A DNA stretch of 5,502 nt. It comes from CASQEL01 sp036655975 (GTDB lineage Bacteria; Desulfobacterota; Desulfovibrionia; Desulfovibrionales; Desulfovibrionaceae). The translations under genes and the position numbers were made by a program. Below, piece by piece: positions 1 through 5,502 of the stretch. Location of the stretch: NCBI GenBank assembly GCA_036655975.1, contig JAVVPD010000124.1, positions 1-5,502 of the forward strand, written 5' to 3'. A model generated the notes under the pieces. The model made no database searches and was not told the DNA's origin. It saw nothing but the letters and a program-made list of their open reading frames with translations. Positions within the stretch are counted from its first letter, which is position 1. Every line of letters starts with the position of its first letter.

Positions 1-19
1 GGGAACGTGGAGCGGCATG
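1..19 (-). CDS. start of a further polysaccharide-locus gene, cut by window edge
   Basis: Only six codons are visible, reading M-P-L-H-V-P, so no function can be assigned. The case for a real start is the ribosome binding site: on the minus strand a G-rich run ending in GGGAGG lies about six bases before the ATG. The start falls two bases after the flippase stop codon, which is the spacing expected inside a compact operon. Position in the locus suggests another polysaccharide gene such as a glycosyltransferase or polymerase, but that is inference from context only. Confidence 0.4.
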
Positions 20-21
20 CG

Positions 22-1277
22 CTACCTCCCCCCCTGCGTGAACAAGGCCTCAGGGCAATACCTGTAGACGCAAAAACTGAGCAGACAAAAAATACTCCCT
101 TCCACACAAACGGGCATGTAGGCCGCTCCCCTCACCCCCATGAATGTCGCCACAAGGGCTACAATAGGCAGGCTGACAATGCCTATCCCCATCAAAACCC
201 GTACCAAAGCCTTTTCTTGTCCAAAGGGTACGAGTATTTGCGTCCCCAACACAAAATTACAGACCAAAAAAGGGATTACAAAACACAGCACCCGCAAAAG
301 GGGAACCGTATCCGCATAGCCTGGCCCTAGGGCAATCAAAATAATCCACGGCGCCAGCCCCCACAGTGCTATGGCAGCGGTAAAACCCATGAGGCCGGAC
401 CAAAAAAATGAAAGCCGCAAATAGCGGCGGGCGGTCTGAGGCGCTTCACACCGCAGGGCGCAAACCTCAGGGAAAAGCGTCTGCGTGATGGGGCCGCTCA
501 CACTGACGACAGCCTTGGAAATTTTGTCGGAAGCCAGCAACATACCCAGTTCGCGAGCCGGGATAATAGTACCCACGAGCAACATATTGCCTTGAGTATA
601 CAACATACTGGCGAGCCGCGCAAAAAAAAAACCCTTACCTGCCACAAAATTTTCCAAGCCATGCGCGGGGAAAATGTCAAAGGATATTTACGACAAATCA
701 AAAAATTCAACCAAGTATAACAAATACCTTTGCACGCAAACAGCAGCAAAACATACAGTGAACCGTCATCGGGTTTATGGATGATAAGAAACATCAACAG
801 CAGCACTATCGCGCTACTCCCCACATCCCACAAAGCCATGCCCCGCATGCCTTTGCCCAAACCCTGATAATACCATGTGGGGTTAAAACCCAAGATAATG
901 CCGTAACCTGTGGCATAGGCAAGGCTCAACCACGTCCCGCCCACGGTGGGCACACATACTTTAATAAAGACAAAACTCACAATGCACAGGGCGGCTAAAA
1001 ATATTTTTGCCGTCAATACGCCATAGACGAGCCGCTGGACAATACCGAGATCCGTGCGGGACATCGCAACGCTGCGCGTTCCGCCCAAAGCGAAACCCCA
1101 TTCCACCACGATACCTATCACCATAGACACCGTGAGCAAATACATAAGCTGCCCAAAAGCGTCCGGCTGCAGGACACGCGCCAAATAGGGCACAGCCAGC
1201 AAGGGCAAAAAAATAAGTGCCCCCTGAATCGCACTGAACGAAAAAAAGGTTTCCCACAAACGGCGCGCAGAAGACAT
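22..1277 (-). pseudogene. Wzx-type oligosaccharide flippase, split by a -1 frameshift
   Basis: This is a membrane protein of the polysaccharide transporter (Wzx/RfbX) family, which flips lipid-linked sugar repeat units across the inner membrane. The amino-terminal part (1277 down to about 632, 216 residues) has several hydrophobic segments (about residues 12-33, 44-62, 85-108, 116-131, 152-167, 174-195). It also carries the family hallmark PTWYYQG at residues 133-139. The carboxy-terminal part (about 630 to 22) continues in another frame with FFFARLASMLYTQGN, the usual Wzx mid-protein pattern, and further membrane segments up to a TAG stop. The frames meet at ten A (622-631). One more base there gives about 418 residues, a normal length for the family. 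Without it the first frame runs on into a Cys-rich nonsense tail ending at 498. The second half has no good start: only a TTG at 657 without a ribosome binding site. The ATG at 1277 directly abuts the glycosyltransferase stop (TAAATG) and lacks a clear ribosome binding site, so translational coupling is likely. Function is confident; whether the product is made is not. Confidence 0.88.
622..631 (-). repeat. T10 homopolymer at the flippase frame junction
   Basis: Ten A on the plus strand, ten T on the coding strand. The upstream frame reads GTT TTT TTT TTG, while the downstream family-matching frame reads GGT TTT TTT TTT GCG. Eleven T would join the two. Runs of this length are known to vary by replication slippage and to permit RNA polymerase slippage. 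They are also a frequent site of sequencing error. Confidence 0.9.
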
Positions 1278-2363
1278 TTAGTGGGCCCGCGTGGCGAGGA
1301 TCGCCTTGTATATGTTCACATATTCTGGGTACACCACGGCGGCACTGTGATGAGCACCTATATAGGCTCGCGCTGCTTCGCCCATGCCGTGCCGCAAGGC
1401 AGCATCTGACAATAACATCTTAACATATTGCGTAAATTCCTGTGCATCACGTGCCAAAAAACCGTTCACCCCGTGTTGGATAATCGCACGATTGGCAGGA
1501 ATATCGGTAGCGACAACGGGCTTACCCCGGCTCATAGCCTCAAGAACACTGTAGGACAAACCCTCCCACAGTGAGGTTTGCACGTAAACATCAAGCGCGT
1601 CTAAAAGGGTCATGGCCTTTGTATGGTCTACCCAGCCCGTACGCCGAACATGGGAAGGTAGGGAAGCCACATCGTCAGCGGGCGCGCCAATCCACGTCCA
1701 CTGGGCTTCATGACGCAGCGCATCCGCTACCGTGCCGAATAACTCAGGGGCGCGCTGGGCGGTCAATCTTCCCAGAATTGCCACTTGCAAAAGGGCGGAT
1801 TCAGACGTGTCGCGCGCGGGAGGAGGAAGTGCTATTACCTCAACACTATTTTCAACAAGATACGCGGCATGATTTTTAGGCGTCAGCCTTTCGGCAAGCG
1901 CAAATTCCTGCACGCCACAGGCTATGGTCGCTTGCCCAATGCGGGCCATAAGGTATTCAACCCCCTTGTAGACCGCGCACAAACACGAAGGGATATCAGT
2001 ACGCAAAAAAGCATAGCCGTGCGGGGTGTACACGCTGGGAATACCCAATTGCGCGGCGGCCAGTCTGCCCAAAACCCCCGCCTTGGAGGAATGGCAATGG
2101 ACAACATCCGGCTGAAGCTGCCGCAGCAAAAGTATAATAGCCCAATACGCACACATATCGCCCCAAGGGTGTACGCTACGCCGCATGGGTACATGATAAA
2201 ACCGTGTGCTGTCTGGAAATATATTGCAAAAATTTACAGGGCTTTCCGCCCGTAAAGAATAGATAACATCATGCCGCGTATCCTCCTGCACATGCTTGCA
2301 CAACGTGGACAAAGCCGTGAGCGCGCCGGCCGCAAAAGATTCTATGACATGGACAATGTACAT
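1278..2363 (-). CDS. glycosyltransferase family 4-like (GT-B fold)
   Basis: A predicted retaining glycosyltransferase of 361 residues, acting at the cytoplasmic face of the membrane to add a sugar to a lipid-linked polysaccharide precursor. The donor and linkage cannot be read from sequence. The amino-terminal domain has VVHCHSSKAGVLGRLAA (about 87-103) and TPHGYAF (113-119), both typical of GT4 enzymes. The carboxy-terminal nucleotide-sugar domain begins near ILGRLTAQR (196-204). It holds the EX7E motif with E267 and E275 inside SLWEGLSYSVLEAMSRGKPV, followed by VNGFLA (299-304). The length is normal for the family. I prefer the ATG at 2363 over the TTG one codon upstream: an AAAGG lies five bases before the ATG but only two before the TTG. 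The gene is first in its block, with 686 bases of non-coding DNA upstream, and its TAA stop abuts the flippase ATG, so the two are surely co-transcribed. The linkage to a flippase supports a role in O-antigen, capsule or exopolysaccharide assembly. Confidence 0.9.
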   Translation of the reverse strand: MYIVHVIESFAAGALTALSTLCKHVQEDTRHDVIYSLRAESPVNFCNIFPDSTRFYHVPMRRSVHPWGDMCAYWAIILLLRQLQPDVVHCHSSKAGVLGRLAAAQLGIPSVYTPHGYAFLRTDIPSCLCAVYKGVEYLMARIGQATIACGVQEFALAERLTPKNHAAYLVENSVEVIALPPPARDTSESALLQVAILGRLTAQRAPELFGTVADALRHEAQWTWIGAPADDVASLPSHVRRTGWVDHTKAMTLLDALDVYVQTSLWEGLSYSVLEAMSRGKPVVATDIPANRAIIQHGVNGFLARDAQEFTQYVKMLLSDAALRHGMGEAARAYIGAHHSAAVVYPEYVNIYKAILATRAH

Positions 2364-2496
2364 CAATGCCTTTACTTTTATTGTAAATTTATGATTCGTT
2401 TAAAATACATACAGTTACTACTCAGTAATCCCTAGCTAAGGGCATAAAAAAATAAAGGAAACAACAAGAGCCGTTGAAGAAACGACAGAGCATCCG

Positions 2497-2526
2497 GCAA
2501 TGCTATTTACATATTTAGCAATGCTA
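2497..2526. repeat. 9-bp direct repeat GCAATGCTA, 21-bp period
   Basis: GCAATGCTA occurs at 2497-2505 and again at 2518-2526, exactly 21 bp start to start, about two helical turns. Each copy has CATCC on its outer side (2491-2495 and 2527-2531). Same-face spacing of this kind is common for tandem regulator sites. It lies about 135-165 bp upstream of the glycosyltransferase start. No regulator is identified. Confidence 0.5.
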
Positions 2527-2640
2527 CATCCTTAGCGTCAAGGTTTAATTTGCTATCGACAGGATTGAACACCGGAACAAAACTGAGCCGTGCCCCACAA
2601 AGGGCAACTCTGACGCGCGTATCCCCCCCACGGCAGAAGC

Positions 2641-2880
2641 AATTATATCCATATAATTATATAATTTTACTAGTATTTATTGATAAACAAAAAAAGTTAT
2701 CATTATAATTCTTAATAATAGCAATAACTATCTAAAATTATTATTATAATTTGTTATATCAAATAAAACTTATGTAATATTGCGATATTAAATAAAAAGA
2801 ACAAATTTTGCATAGGGAAAATATATTTAAATAGGTGAGTATATACTTATCTAACTAATTTTATTACACTTGAAACATAT
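2641..2880. other. AT-rich block, about 16% GC
   Basis: By my count 38 of 240 bases are G or C, far below the flanking genes. It contains AT palindromes: AATTATAT-CC-ATATAATT at 2641-2658, overlapping the palindrome ATATAATTATAT at 2651-2662. TGATAA (2681-2686) pairs with TTATCA (2697-2702) around an A-rich loop. The pattern ATTATAATT recurs at about 2702 and 2742. No open frame of note crosses it. It may be a curved or easily melted upstream region, a target for nucleoid proteins, or foreign DNA. Confidence 0.75.
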
Positions 2881-2908
2881 GATACCCCCAAAACACAACT
2901 TACGTCAA
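2879..2908 (-). promoter_or_regulatory. candidate leftward sigma70 promoter
   Basis: On the minus strand TTGACG (2908-2903) is followed after 18 bases by TATCAT (2884-2879), five of six matches to each consensus box. Transcription would cross the AT-rich block towards the glycosyltransferase, giving a leader of about 500 bases, or would make a separate RNA. The match is good but no transcript data are available here. Confidence 0.4.
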
Positions 2909-2920
2909 CAAAATCCCCTA

Positions 2921-2949
2921 TTGACGGAAAAAAATGTGAGGGCTAGGTT
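2921..2949 (+). promoter_or_regulatory. candidate promoter of the transporter operon
   Basis: TTGACG (2921-2926) is followed after 17 bases by TAGGTT (2944-2949). The -35 box matches five of six consensus bases but the -10 box only three, as expected for an activated or weak promoter. The start would fall near 2956, leaving a leader of roughly 95 bases before the transporter. Its -35 box forms an inverted repeat with the leftward promoter's box (CGTCAA-N12-TTGACG, 2903-2926), so one protein could control both directions. Confidence 0.4.
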
Positions 2950-2987
2950 ACCAGCAGTTGGGGGGGTTTCCCTCGCAGGCGGATTTG

Positions 2988-3005
2988 CTTGTGCATTGGC
3001 GCAAG
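2988..3005 (+). promoter_or_regulatory. small hairpin in the transporter leader
   Basis: CTTGTGC (2988-2994) can pair with GCGCAAG (2999-3005) around the loop ATTG, seven pairs including one G-T. It lies between a run of seven G (2960-2966) and the ribosome binding site AGGAGA (3037-3042). It has no following T run close enough to be a terminator. A regulatory role is unproven. Confidence 0.3.
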
Positions 3006-3049
3006 TATCCTGTGTTCCTAACTTGATGTATTTTTTAGGAGATTAGAGT

Positions 3050-4486
3050 ATGGCTACAAAAACACTTTTCAACGAAGACAAGGTTGCGCTTCTACTTGGG
3101 GGAGTGATCTTCCTTATGGCCTTGTTCAGGTTAGGTAATATCGACCTTCTTGGGTGGGTAGTATCTACGGGTATGTGGGTTGGTACCCCGCTCAAGGCAT
3201 GGTCGTCTGCCACCAAAGGACTACTGCCTGGCTATGTATCACTGCTGGCCAGTTATGTTTTTTTAACGGCCATATTGTCCATAGGCATAAAGCTTTTGGG
3301 TGGTAATGTCGGACGTTTTGTTAAATCTTTTACAGTGGTCTTTTTTATCGCTTTTGCCTGTTACACCGCTGGTGCCAATGCCTACATTGCCGCCAACCCC
3401 ACCCAATACGCTAAGCAAGGCGTGCCATGGGGTTTAGGTTTGAGCACAGAAGCAGGCCTGATTATTGCCCTCGTCATGGGTATTTGCATCAGTAACTTCT
3501 TCCCCAAGGTGGCGGATGCGTTAAAAGATGCCTGCCGCCCAGAATTGTTCGTTAAAATTGCTATTATCATCATGGGTGCGGAATTAGGCGTTAAAGCCGC
3601 TGATGCTGCCGGTTTTGCCGGTCACATCATTTTCCGAGGACTCTGCGCCATTGTTGAAGCCTATTTGTTGTATTGGGCGGTTGTATACTATGTATCGCGT
3701 AAATACTTCAAATTCAGCCGTGAATGGGCAGCTCCTTTGGCTTCCGGTATCTCCATTTGTGGTGTATCGGCCGCCATCGCTACAGGTGCGGCTATTCGCG
3801 CACGGCCCGTAGTGCCCATTATGGTATCTTCGCTGGTTGTTATTTTTACCTGTATTGAAATGCTGATTCTCCCCTTTGCCGCTCAGTACTTCTTGAGTTC
3901 CGAACCCATGGTTGCTGGTGGTTGGATGGGGCTGGCAGTTAAGTCTGACGGTGGCGCTATCGCTAGTGGTGCTATTGCAGAATCGCTGATCCTCGCCAAG
4001 GCCGCCGCCAATGGCATCAATTGGCAGCCCGGTTGGATCATCATGGTAACCACCACTGTCAAAATCTTTATCGACGTATTCATCGGCATCTGGTCGCTGG
4101 TACTGGCATGGATTTGGTGCACCAAGTTTGAAAAGACTGACGGCGAAAGAACCATGACTTGGTCCGACGTGTGGGCTCGTTTCCCCCGCTTCGTGCTGGG
4201 CTATATCTTCACCTTCTTGCTGTTGCTGGTCATCTGCTTGCAGAGCCCCGAATTGCACCAGCTGGGTAAGGGTATTTCCAAGAGCATCAACGCCTTCCGC
4301 ACCATCTTCTTCCTGTTAACATTCTTCAGCATCGGCATGGTGTCTAACTTCCATAAGCTTATGGAAGAAGGCATTGGCCGTCTCGCCCTTGTGTACATGG
4401 TGTGCCTGTTCGGCTTCATCATCTGGGTTGGTCTGTTCATTTCGTACGCATTCTTCCACGGCATGACTCCCCCTCTGATGAATTAA
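3050..4486 (+). CDS. UPF0324/YeiH-type membrane transporter (putative sulfate exporter family)
   Basis: A 478-residue inner-membrane protein of the UPF0324 family (YeiH-like, often named putative sulfate exporter; TauZ of taurine degraders is a relative). The substrate is not proven for most members; sulfate or sulfite export is the usual suggestion. Hydrophobic segments are seen at about 12-28, 62-84, 92-112, 133-151, 166-180, 192-215, 228-249, 253-280, 288-312, 328-358, 380-397, 415-431 and 444-470. The conserved GISICGVSAAIA (233-244) matches the family's CG signature. AVKSDGGAIASGAI (296-309) is typical, as I recall, of the longer subfamily; short members have about 340-350 residues. The ATG is preceded by AGGAGA with seven bases of spacing, a strong site. 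It leads a three-gene operon with two small proteins. Its codon use shifts from mixed at the start towards C-ending codons in the second half, suggesting good expression. A hydrophobic carboxy-terminal extension is the main difference from YeiH itself. Confidence 0.85.
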   Translation: MATKTLFNEDKVALLLGGVIFLMALFRLGNIDLLGWVVSTGMWVGTPLKAWSSATKGLLPGYVSLLASYVFLTAILSIGIKLLGGNVGRFVKSFTVVFFIAFACYTAGANAYIAANPTQYAKQGVPWGLGLSTEAGLIIALVMGICISNFFPKVADALKDACRPELFVKIAIIIMGAELGVKAADAAGFAGHIIFRGLCAIVEAYLLYWAVVYYVSRKYFKFSREWAAPLASGISICGVSAAIATGAAIRARPVVPIMVSSLVVIFTCIEMLILPFAAQYFLSSEPMVAGGWMGLAVKSDGGAIASGAIAESLILAKAAANGINWQPGWIIMVTTTVKIFIDVFIGIWSLVLAWIWCTKFEKTDGERTMTWSDVWARFPRFVLGYIFTFLLLLVICLQSPELHQLGKGISKSINAFRTIFFLLTFFSIGMVSNFHKLMEEGIGRLALVYMVCLFGFIIWVGLFISYAFFHGMTPPLMN

Positions 4487-4536
4487 TCGAAGAATATCTT
4501 AGCATTACCTCTTTCTAAAGAAACAAGGATACGGTC

Positions 4537-4704
4537 ATGGAAGAAAAAAATGAAGTAAAATTCCACGAAGAAATTAAGAAAATGGAATACGAACCTTTGG
4601 ATGCAACTGAAATGAAGCTCATCCACTGGAGTTGGGGTTTGGGCGTTGGCCTATTGGCAGTGCTGTTTATTGTCAGCAAATTCTTGTTGCCCGGCATTCA
4701 CTAA
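4537..4704 (+). CDS. small single-span membrane protein, 55 residues
   Basis: I do not recognise a family. The first 30 residues are highly charged and acidic/basic mixed (MEEKNEVKFHEEIKKMEYEP at the start) and probably cytoplasmic. Residues about 31-52 form one membrane helix (WSWGLGVGLLAVLFIVSKFL), ending in PGIH. The ATG has AAGGA seven bases upstream (4525-4529). The gene starts 50 bases after the transporter stop on the same strand and is followed 20 bases later by another small gene, with no terminator between. Size, topology and position suggest a small accessory subunit or stabiliser of the transporter, as seen with small partners of other membrane carriers; this is inference. The good ribosome binding site and sensible composition make it a likely real gene. 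Confidence 0.8.
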   Translation: MEEKNEVKFHEEIKKMEYEPLDATEMKLIHWSWGLGVGLLAVLFIVSKFLLPGIH

Positions 4705-4724
4705 GCCGGCAAAGGATTATTATC

Positions 4725-4952
4725 ATGCCTCGCTATAGCCTCTGTCACATTGAAGGTCCAAATGATCGCCTGAAAAGTAGCCAACACGCCCTTGTGGATG
4801 CGGCTTCCTTTCAGGAGGCTCTTGCAACGCGCACCACATGGCCTGTGGAAGAAAATTACAACCACAGCTGTGCTACCGCGCAAAACCCCGGAACCTGCAC
4901 ATACTATCAGGAACTCTGGGAAGCAACAGTCCTTACGACAGAAAAGCACTAA
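4725..4952 (+). CDS. small soluble hypothetical protein, 75 residues, Cys/His-containing
   Basis: No family is recognised. The product has no membrane helix or signal peptide and should be cytoplasmic. It has three Cys (7, 49, 58) and His at 8, 21 and 47. The CH pair at 7-8 and the HSC group at 47-49 followed by C58 could bind a metal or form a redox pair, but the spacing matches no motif I know. The ATG is preceded by AAAGGA (4711-4716) with eight bases of spacing. The frame is open further upstream to 4632, but that overlaps the preceding gene and lacks a site, so the 4725 start is preferred. It is the last gene of the operon; a strong terminator begins 28 bases after its stop. Confidence 0.7.
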   Translation: MPRYSLCHIEGPNDRLKSSQHALVDAASFQEALATRTTWPVEENYNHSCATAQNPGTCTYYQELWEATVLTTEKH

Positions 4953-4980
4953 GACGCTATCTTGGTGAGAGACTAAACAG

Positions 4981-5010
4981 AAAGGCGCTTGCAGCAATGC
5001 AAGCGCCTTT
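4981..5010 (+). terminator. intrinsic terminator of the transporter operon
   Basis: AAAGGCGCTTGC (4981-4992) pairs perfectly with GCAAGCGCCTTT (4999-5010) around the loop AGCAAT, a 12-bp stem. It is followed by CTTGC, so the T run is short (TTTCTT). It sits just after the third gene's stop. The A run on the left arm means it could also stop leftward transcription. Confidence 0.85.
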
Positions 5011-5098
5011 CTTGCATGATATGCCCCCTTCCCCCCCTCTATTCTGTGTGATGAAGTATGCTTTTAGGTAGCCCCCCAAAGCCCGTCAATTTTGGTGA

Positions 5099-5275
5099 GG
5101 GTTTGGCTTCAACGAGCATCAACCCCATACCGACAAGGAGGGCTACGGTTATGGAAGTTATCAAGAGGCAGAAAAGAGGAGGTATCAGGAAGCGCCGTGG
5201 ACGCACAGAAATTACGGGCGCATGTATCAGAGTGCGTGGATGGAAAGTGTGAAACAAGCCCTGAGCGGGCTTTAG
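5099..5275 (+). pseudogene. possible remnant of a small coding gene, no start
   Basis: Reading from 5099 gives about 58 codons ending at TAG (5273-5275). The composition is protein-like, rich in Tyr, Gln and Glu, for example EGYGYGSYQEAEKRRYQEAP and a tail ending MESVKQALSGL. There is no start codon after the TGA at 5096-5098 except a late ATG near the end. One extra G in the GGG at 5099-5101 would join it to the frame beginning at ATG 5058, giving about 73 residues, but that ATG lacks a ribosome binding site. It may be a decayed gene, a base-call error or chance. A minus-strand frame across the same bases (5305-5039) has a hydrophobic stretch but only a GTG start without a ribosome binding site. 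Confidence 0.25.
5151..5252 (+). CDS. possible 33-residue basic peptide
   Basis: A short frame from ATG 5151 to TGA 5250-5252 is preceded by a near-perfect ribosome binding site, AAGGAGG (5135-5141), with nine bases of spacing. The product is very basic, with KRQKRGGIRKRRGR near its start and one Cys. No family is recognised. The same bases read in another frame look more like ordinary protein, and there the AAGGAGG is simply Lys-Glu-Gly coding, so the site may be chance. Low confidence. Confidence 0.22.
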   Translation: MEVIKRQKRGGIRKRRGRTEITGACIRVRGWKV

Positions 5276-5349
5276 GAGGGCTAAAGCTGATACTTTATGC
5301 CACACACAGCTCAGCCATAGCTATGAAGCGCAACTCTCACAGCCAAAGC

Positions 5350-5424
5350 AATGGGGCCTTTGCAAGGTGCGGCGCAGGGCATGCGGCAAGGAGCCGCCAG
5401 CAAAAGTACCGAGCAAGCCCCATT
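5350..5424. other. nested inverted repeats, possible structured RNA
   Basis: AATGGGGC (5350-5357) pairs perfectly with GCCCCATT (5417-5424), closing a 59-base interior. Inside lie a small hairpin CCTT-TGC-AAGG (5357-5367, sharing one base with the outer arm) and GCGGC-AAGGA-GCCGC (5383-5397). Just after comes TTAGCT (5423-5428) with AGCTAA (5435-5440). No tRNA, tmRNA, RNase P or signal recognition particle RNA core motif is recognised. With the terminator at 5461 it could be a small RNA on the plus strand or a leader on the minus strand. Confidence 0.3.
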
Positions 5425-5460
5425 AGCTAGCTCAAGCTAAAATCACCAGCCCCCAAACGC

Positions 5461-5496
5461 AAAAAGCTCATGCGCGTTAAGCAGCATGAGCTTTTT
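5461..5496. terminator. strong terminator hairpin, probably bidirectional
   Basis: AAAAAGCTCATGC (5461-5473) pairs perfectly with GCATGAGCTTTTT (5484-5496), a 13-bp stem with a 10-base loop. The five T at the end serve rightward transcripts and the five A at the start become a T run for leftward ones. No gene lies within 180 bases to the left, so it serves either an undetected RNA in this region or a leftward gene beyond the window. Confidence 0.8.
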
Positions 5497-5502
5497 GGGA
5501 AC

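Larger units (their letters stand above)
2364..3049. other. intergenic region between the divergent blocks
   Basis: No convincing gene is seen in these 686 bases on either strand. The part next to the glycosyltransferase (2364-2640) has mixed base composition with a 9-bp direct repeat and small hairpins, for example TGCCC at 2591-2595 pairing with GGGCA at 2602-2606. The middle (2641-2880) is extremely AT-rich. The right part (2881-3049) holds the candidate divergent promoters and the transporter leader. A further TTGACG lies on the minus strand at 2541-2536, but its -10 partner (TAAATA after 18 bases) is poor. Confidence 0.7.

Noticed and set aside
7..330. Plus-strand open frame of 107 codons
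   Set aside because: It is antisense to the flippase's membrane-protein frame, has no ribosome binding site, and has a His/Pro/Gln-rich composition typical of a shadow frame.
1785..2255. Plus-strand open frame of 156 codons
   Set aside because: It lies antisense to the well-supported glycosyltransferase and shows no domain or convincing start.
2975..3010. Sigma54 promoter upstream of the transporter
   Set aside because: GGC and TTGC elements are present, but the GG-to-GC spacing is seven rather than the required ten bases.
3584..4258. Minus-strand open frame of 224 codons
   Set aside because: It is antisense to the transporter, and its low-complexity Gln/Ser/Asn/Gly composition mirrors the membrane-protein codons.
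4701..4997. Minus-strand open frame with Cys and Phe content
   Set aside because: It overlaps the better-supported 75-residue gene with its own ribosome binding site, and would begin inside the terminator stem.
5256..5275. Terminator at AAGCCC-TGAGC-GGGCTT
   Set aside because: The stem is only six pairs and is followed by TAGG rather than a T run, so it is too weak to call.
5350..5424. Signal recognition particle RNA (4.5S-like)
   Set aside because: The GGCAAGGAGCCGCC region has a faint resemblance, but the conserved GGAAG-type loop with the AGCAGCC side is absent.
1..5502. GGGAAC at both ends of the window, suggesting a circular molecule
   Set aside because: Six bases are expected by chance, and nothing such as a replication gene or longer overlap supports a circle.

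Overview
The window looks like a chromosomal segment of a Gram-negative bacterium with roughly balanced GC in its genes. A sulfur-metabolising deltaproteobacterium of the Desulfovibrio type is my best guess. That guess rests only on the long form of the UPF0324 'putative sulfate exporter' family and the general protein style. No marker gene settles it.

Left block (1-2363, all minus strand): a piece of a surface-polysaccharide (O-antigen or capsule type) locus. In transcription order it holds a family-4-like glycosyltransferase (2363-1278), a Wzx-type oligosaccharide flippase (1277-22), and the first six codons of another gene at the window edge (19-1). The genes are packed tightly: the glycosyltransferase stop and the flippase start form TAAATG, and the flippase stop sits next to the ribosome binding site of the third gene. 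The flippase is split into two frames at a run of ten A (ten T on the coding strand). An eleventh T would restore a protein of about 418 residues. This is either phase variation, transcriptional slippage, gene decay or a sequencing error.

Centre (2364-3049): a 686-base intergenic region with no convincing gene. It contains a 9-bp direct repeat spaced 21 bp start to start, a 240-bp block of only about 16% GC, and a pair of back-to-back sigma70-like promoters whose -35 boxes form an inverted repeat (CGTCAA-N12-TTGACG).

Right block (3050-5010, plus strand): an apparent three-gene operon. It has a 478-residue UPF0324/YeiH-type membrane transporter, a 55-residue single-span membrane protein and a 75-residue soluble protein with Cys and His residues. 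Each has a good ribosome binding site, and a 12-bp-stem terminator follows. The two small proteins are unrecognised and may be accessory partners of the transporter.

Right end (5011-5502): no recognised gene. There is a stretch of ambiguous coding signal (a 33-codon basic reading frame with a strong ribosome binding site, overlapped by a more protein-like but startless frame), then a GC-rich segment with nested inverted repeats, then a strong terminator-like hairpin at 5461-5496. A small structured RNA is possible but not shown.
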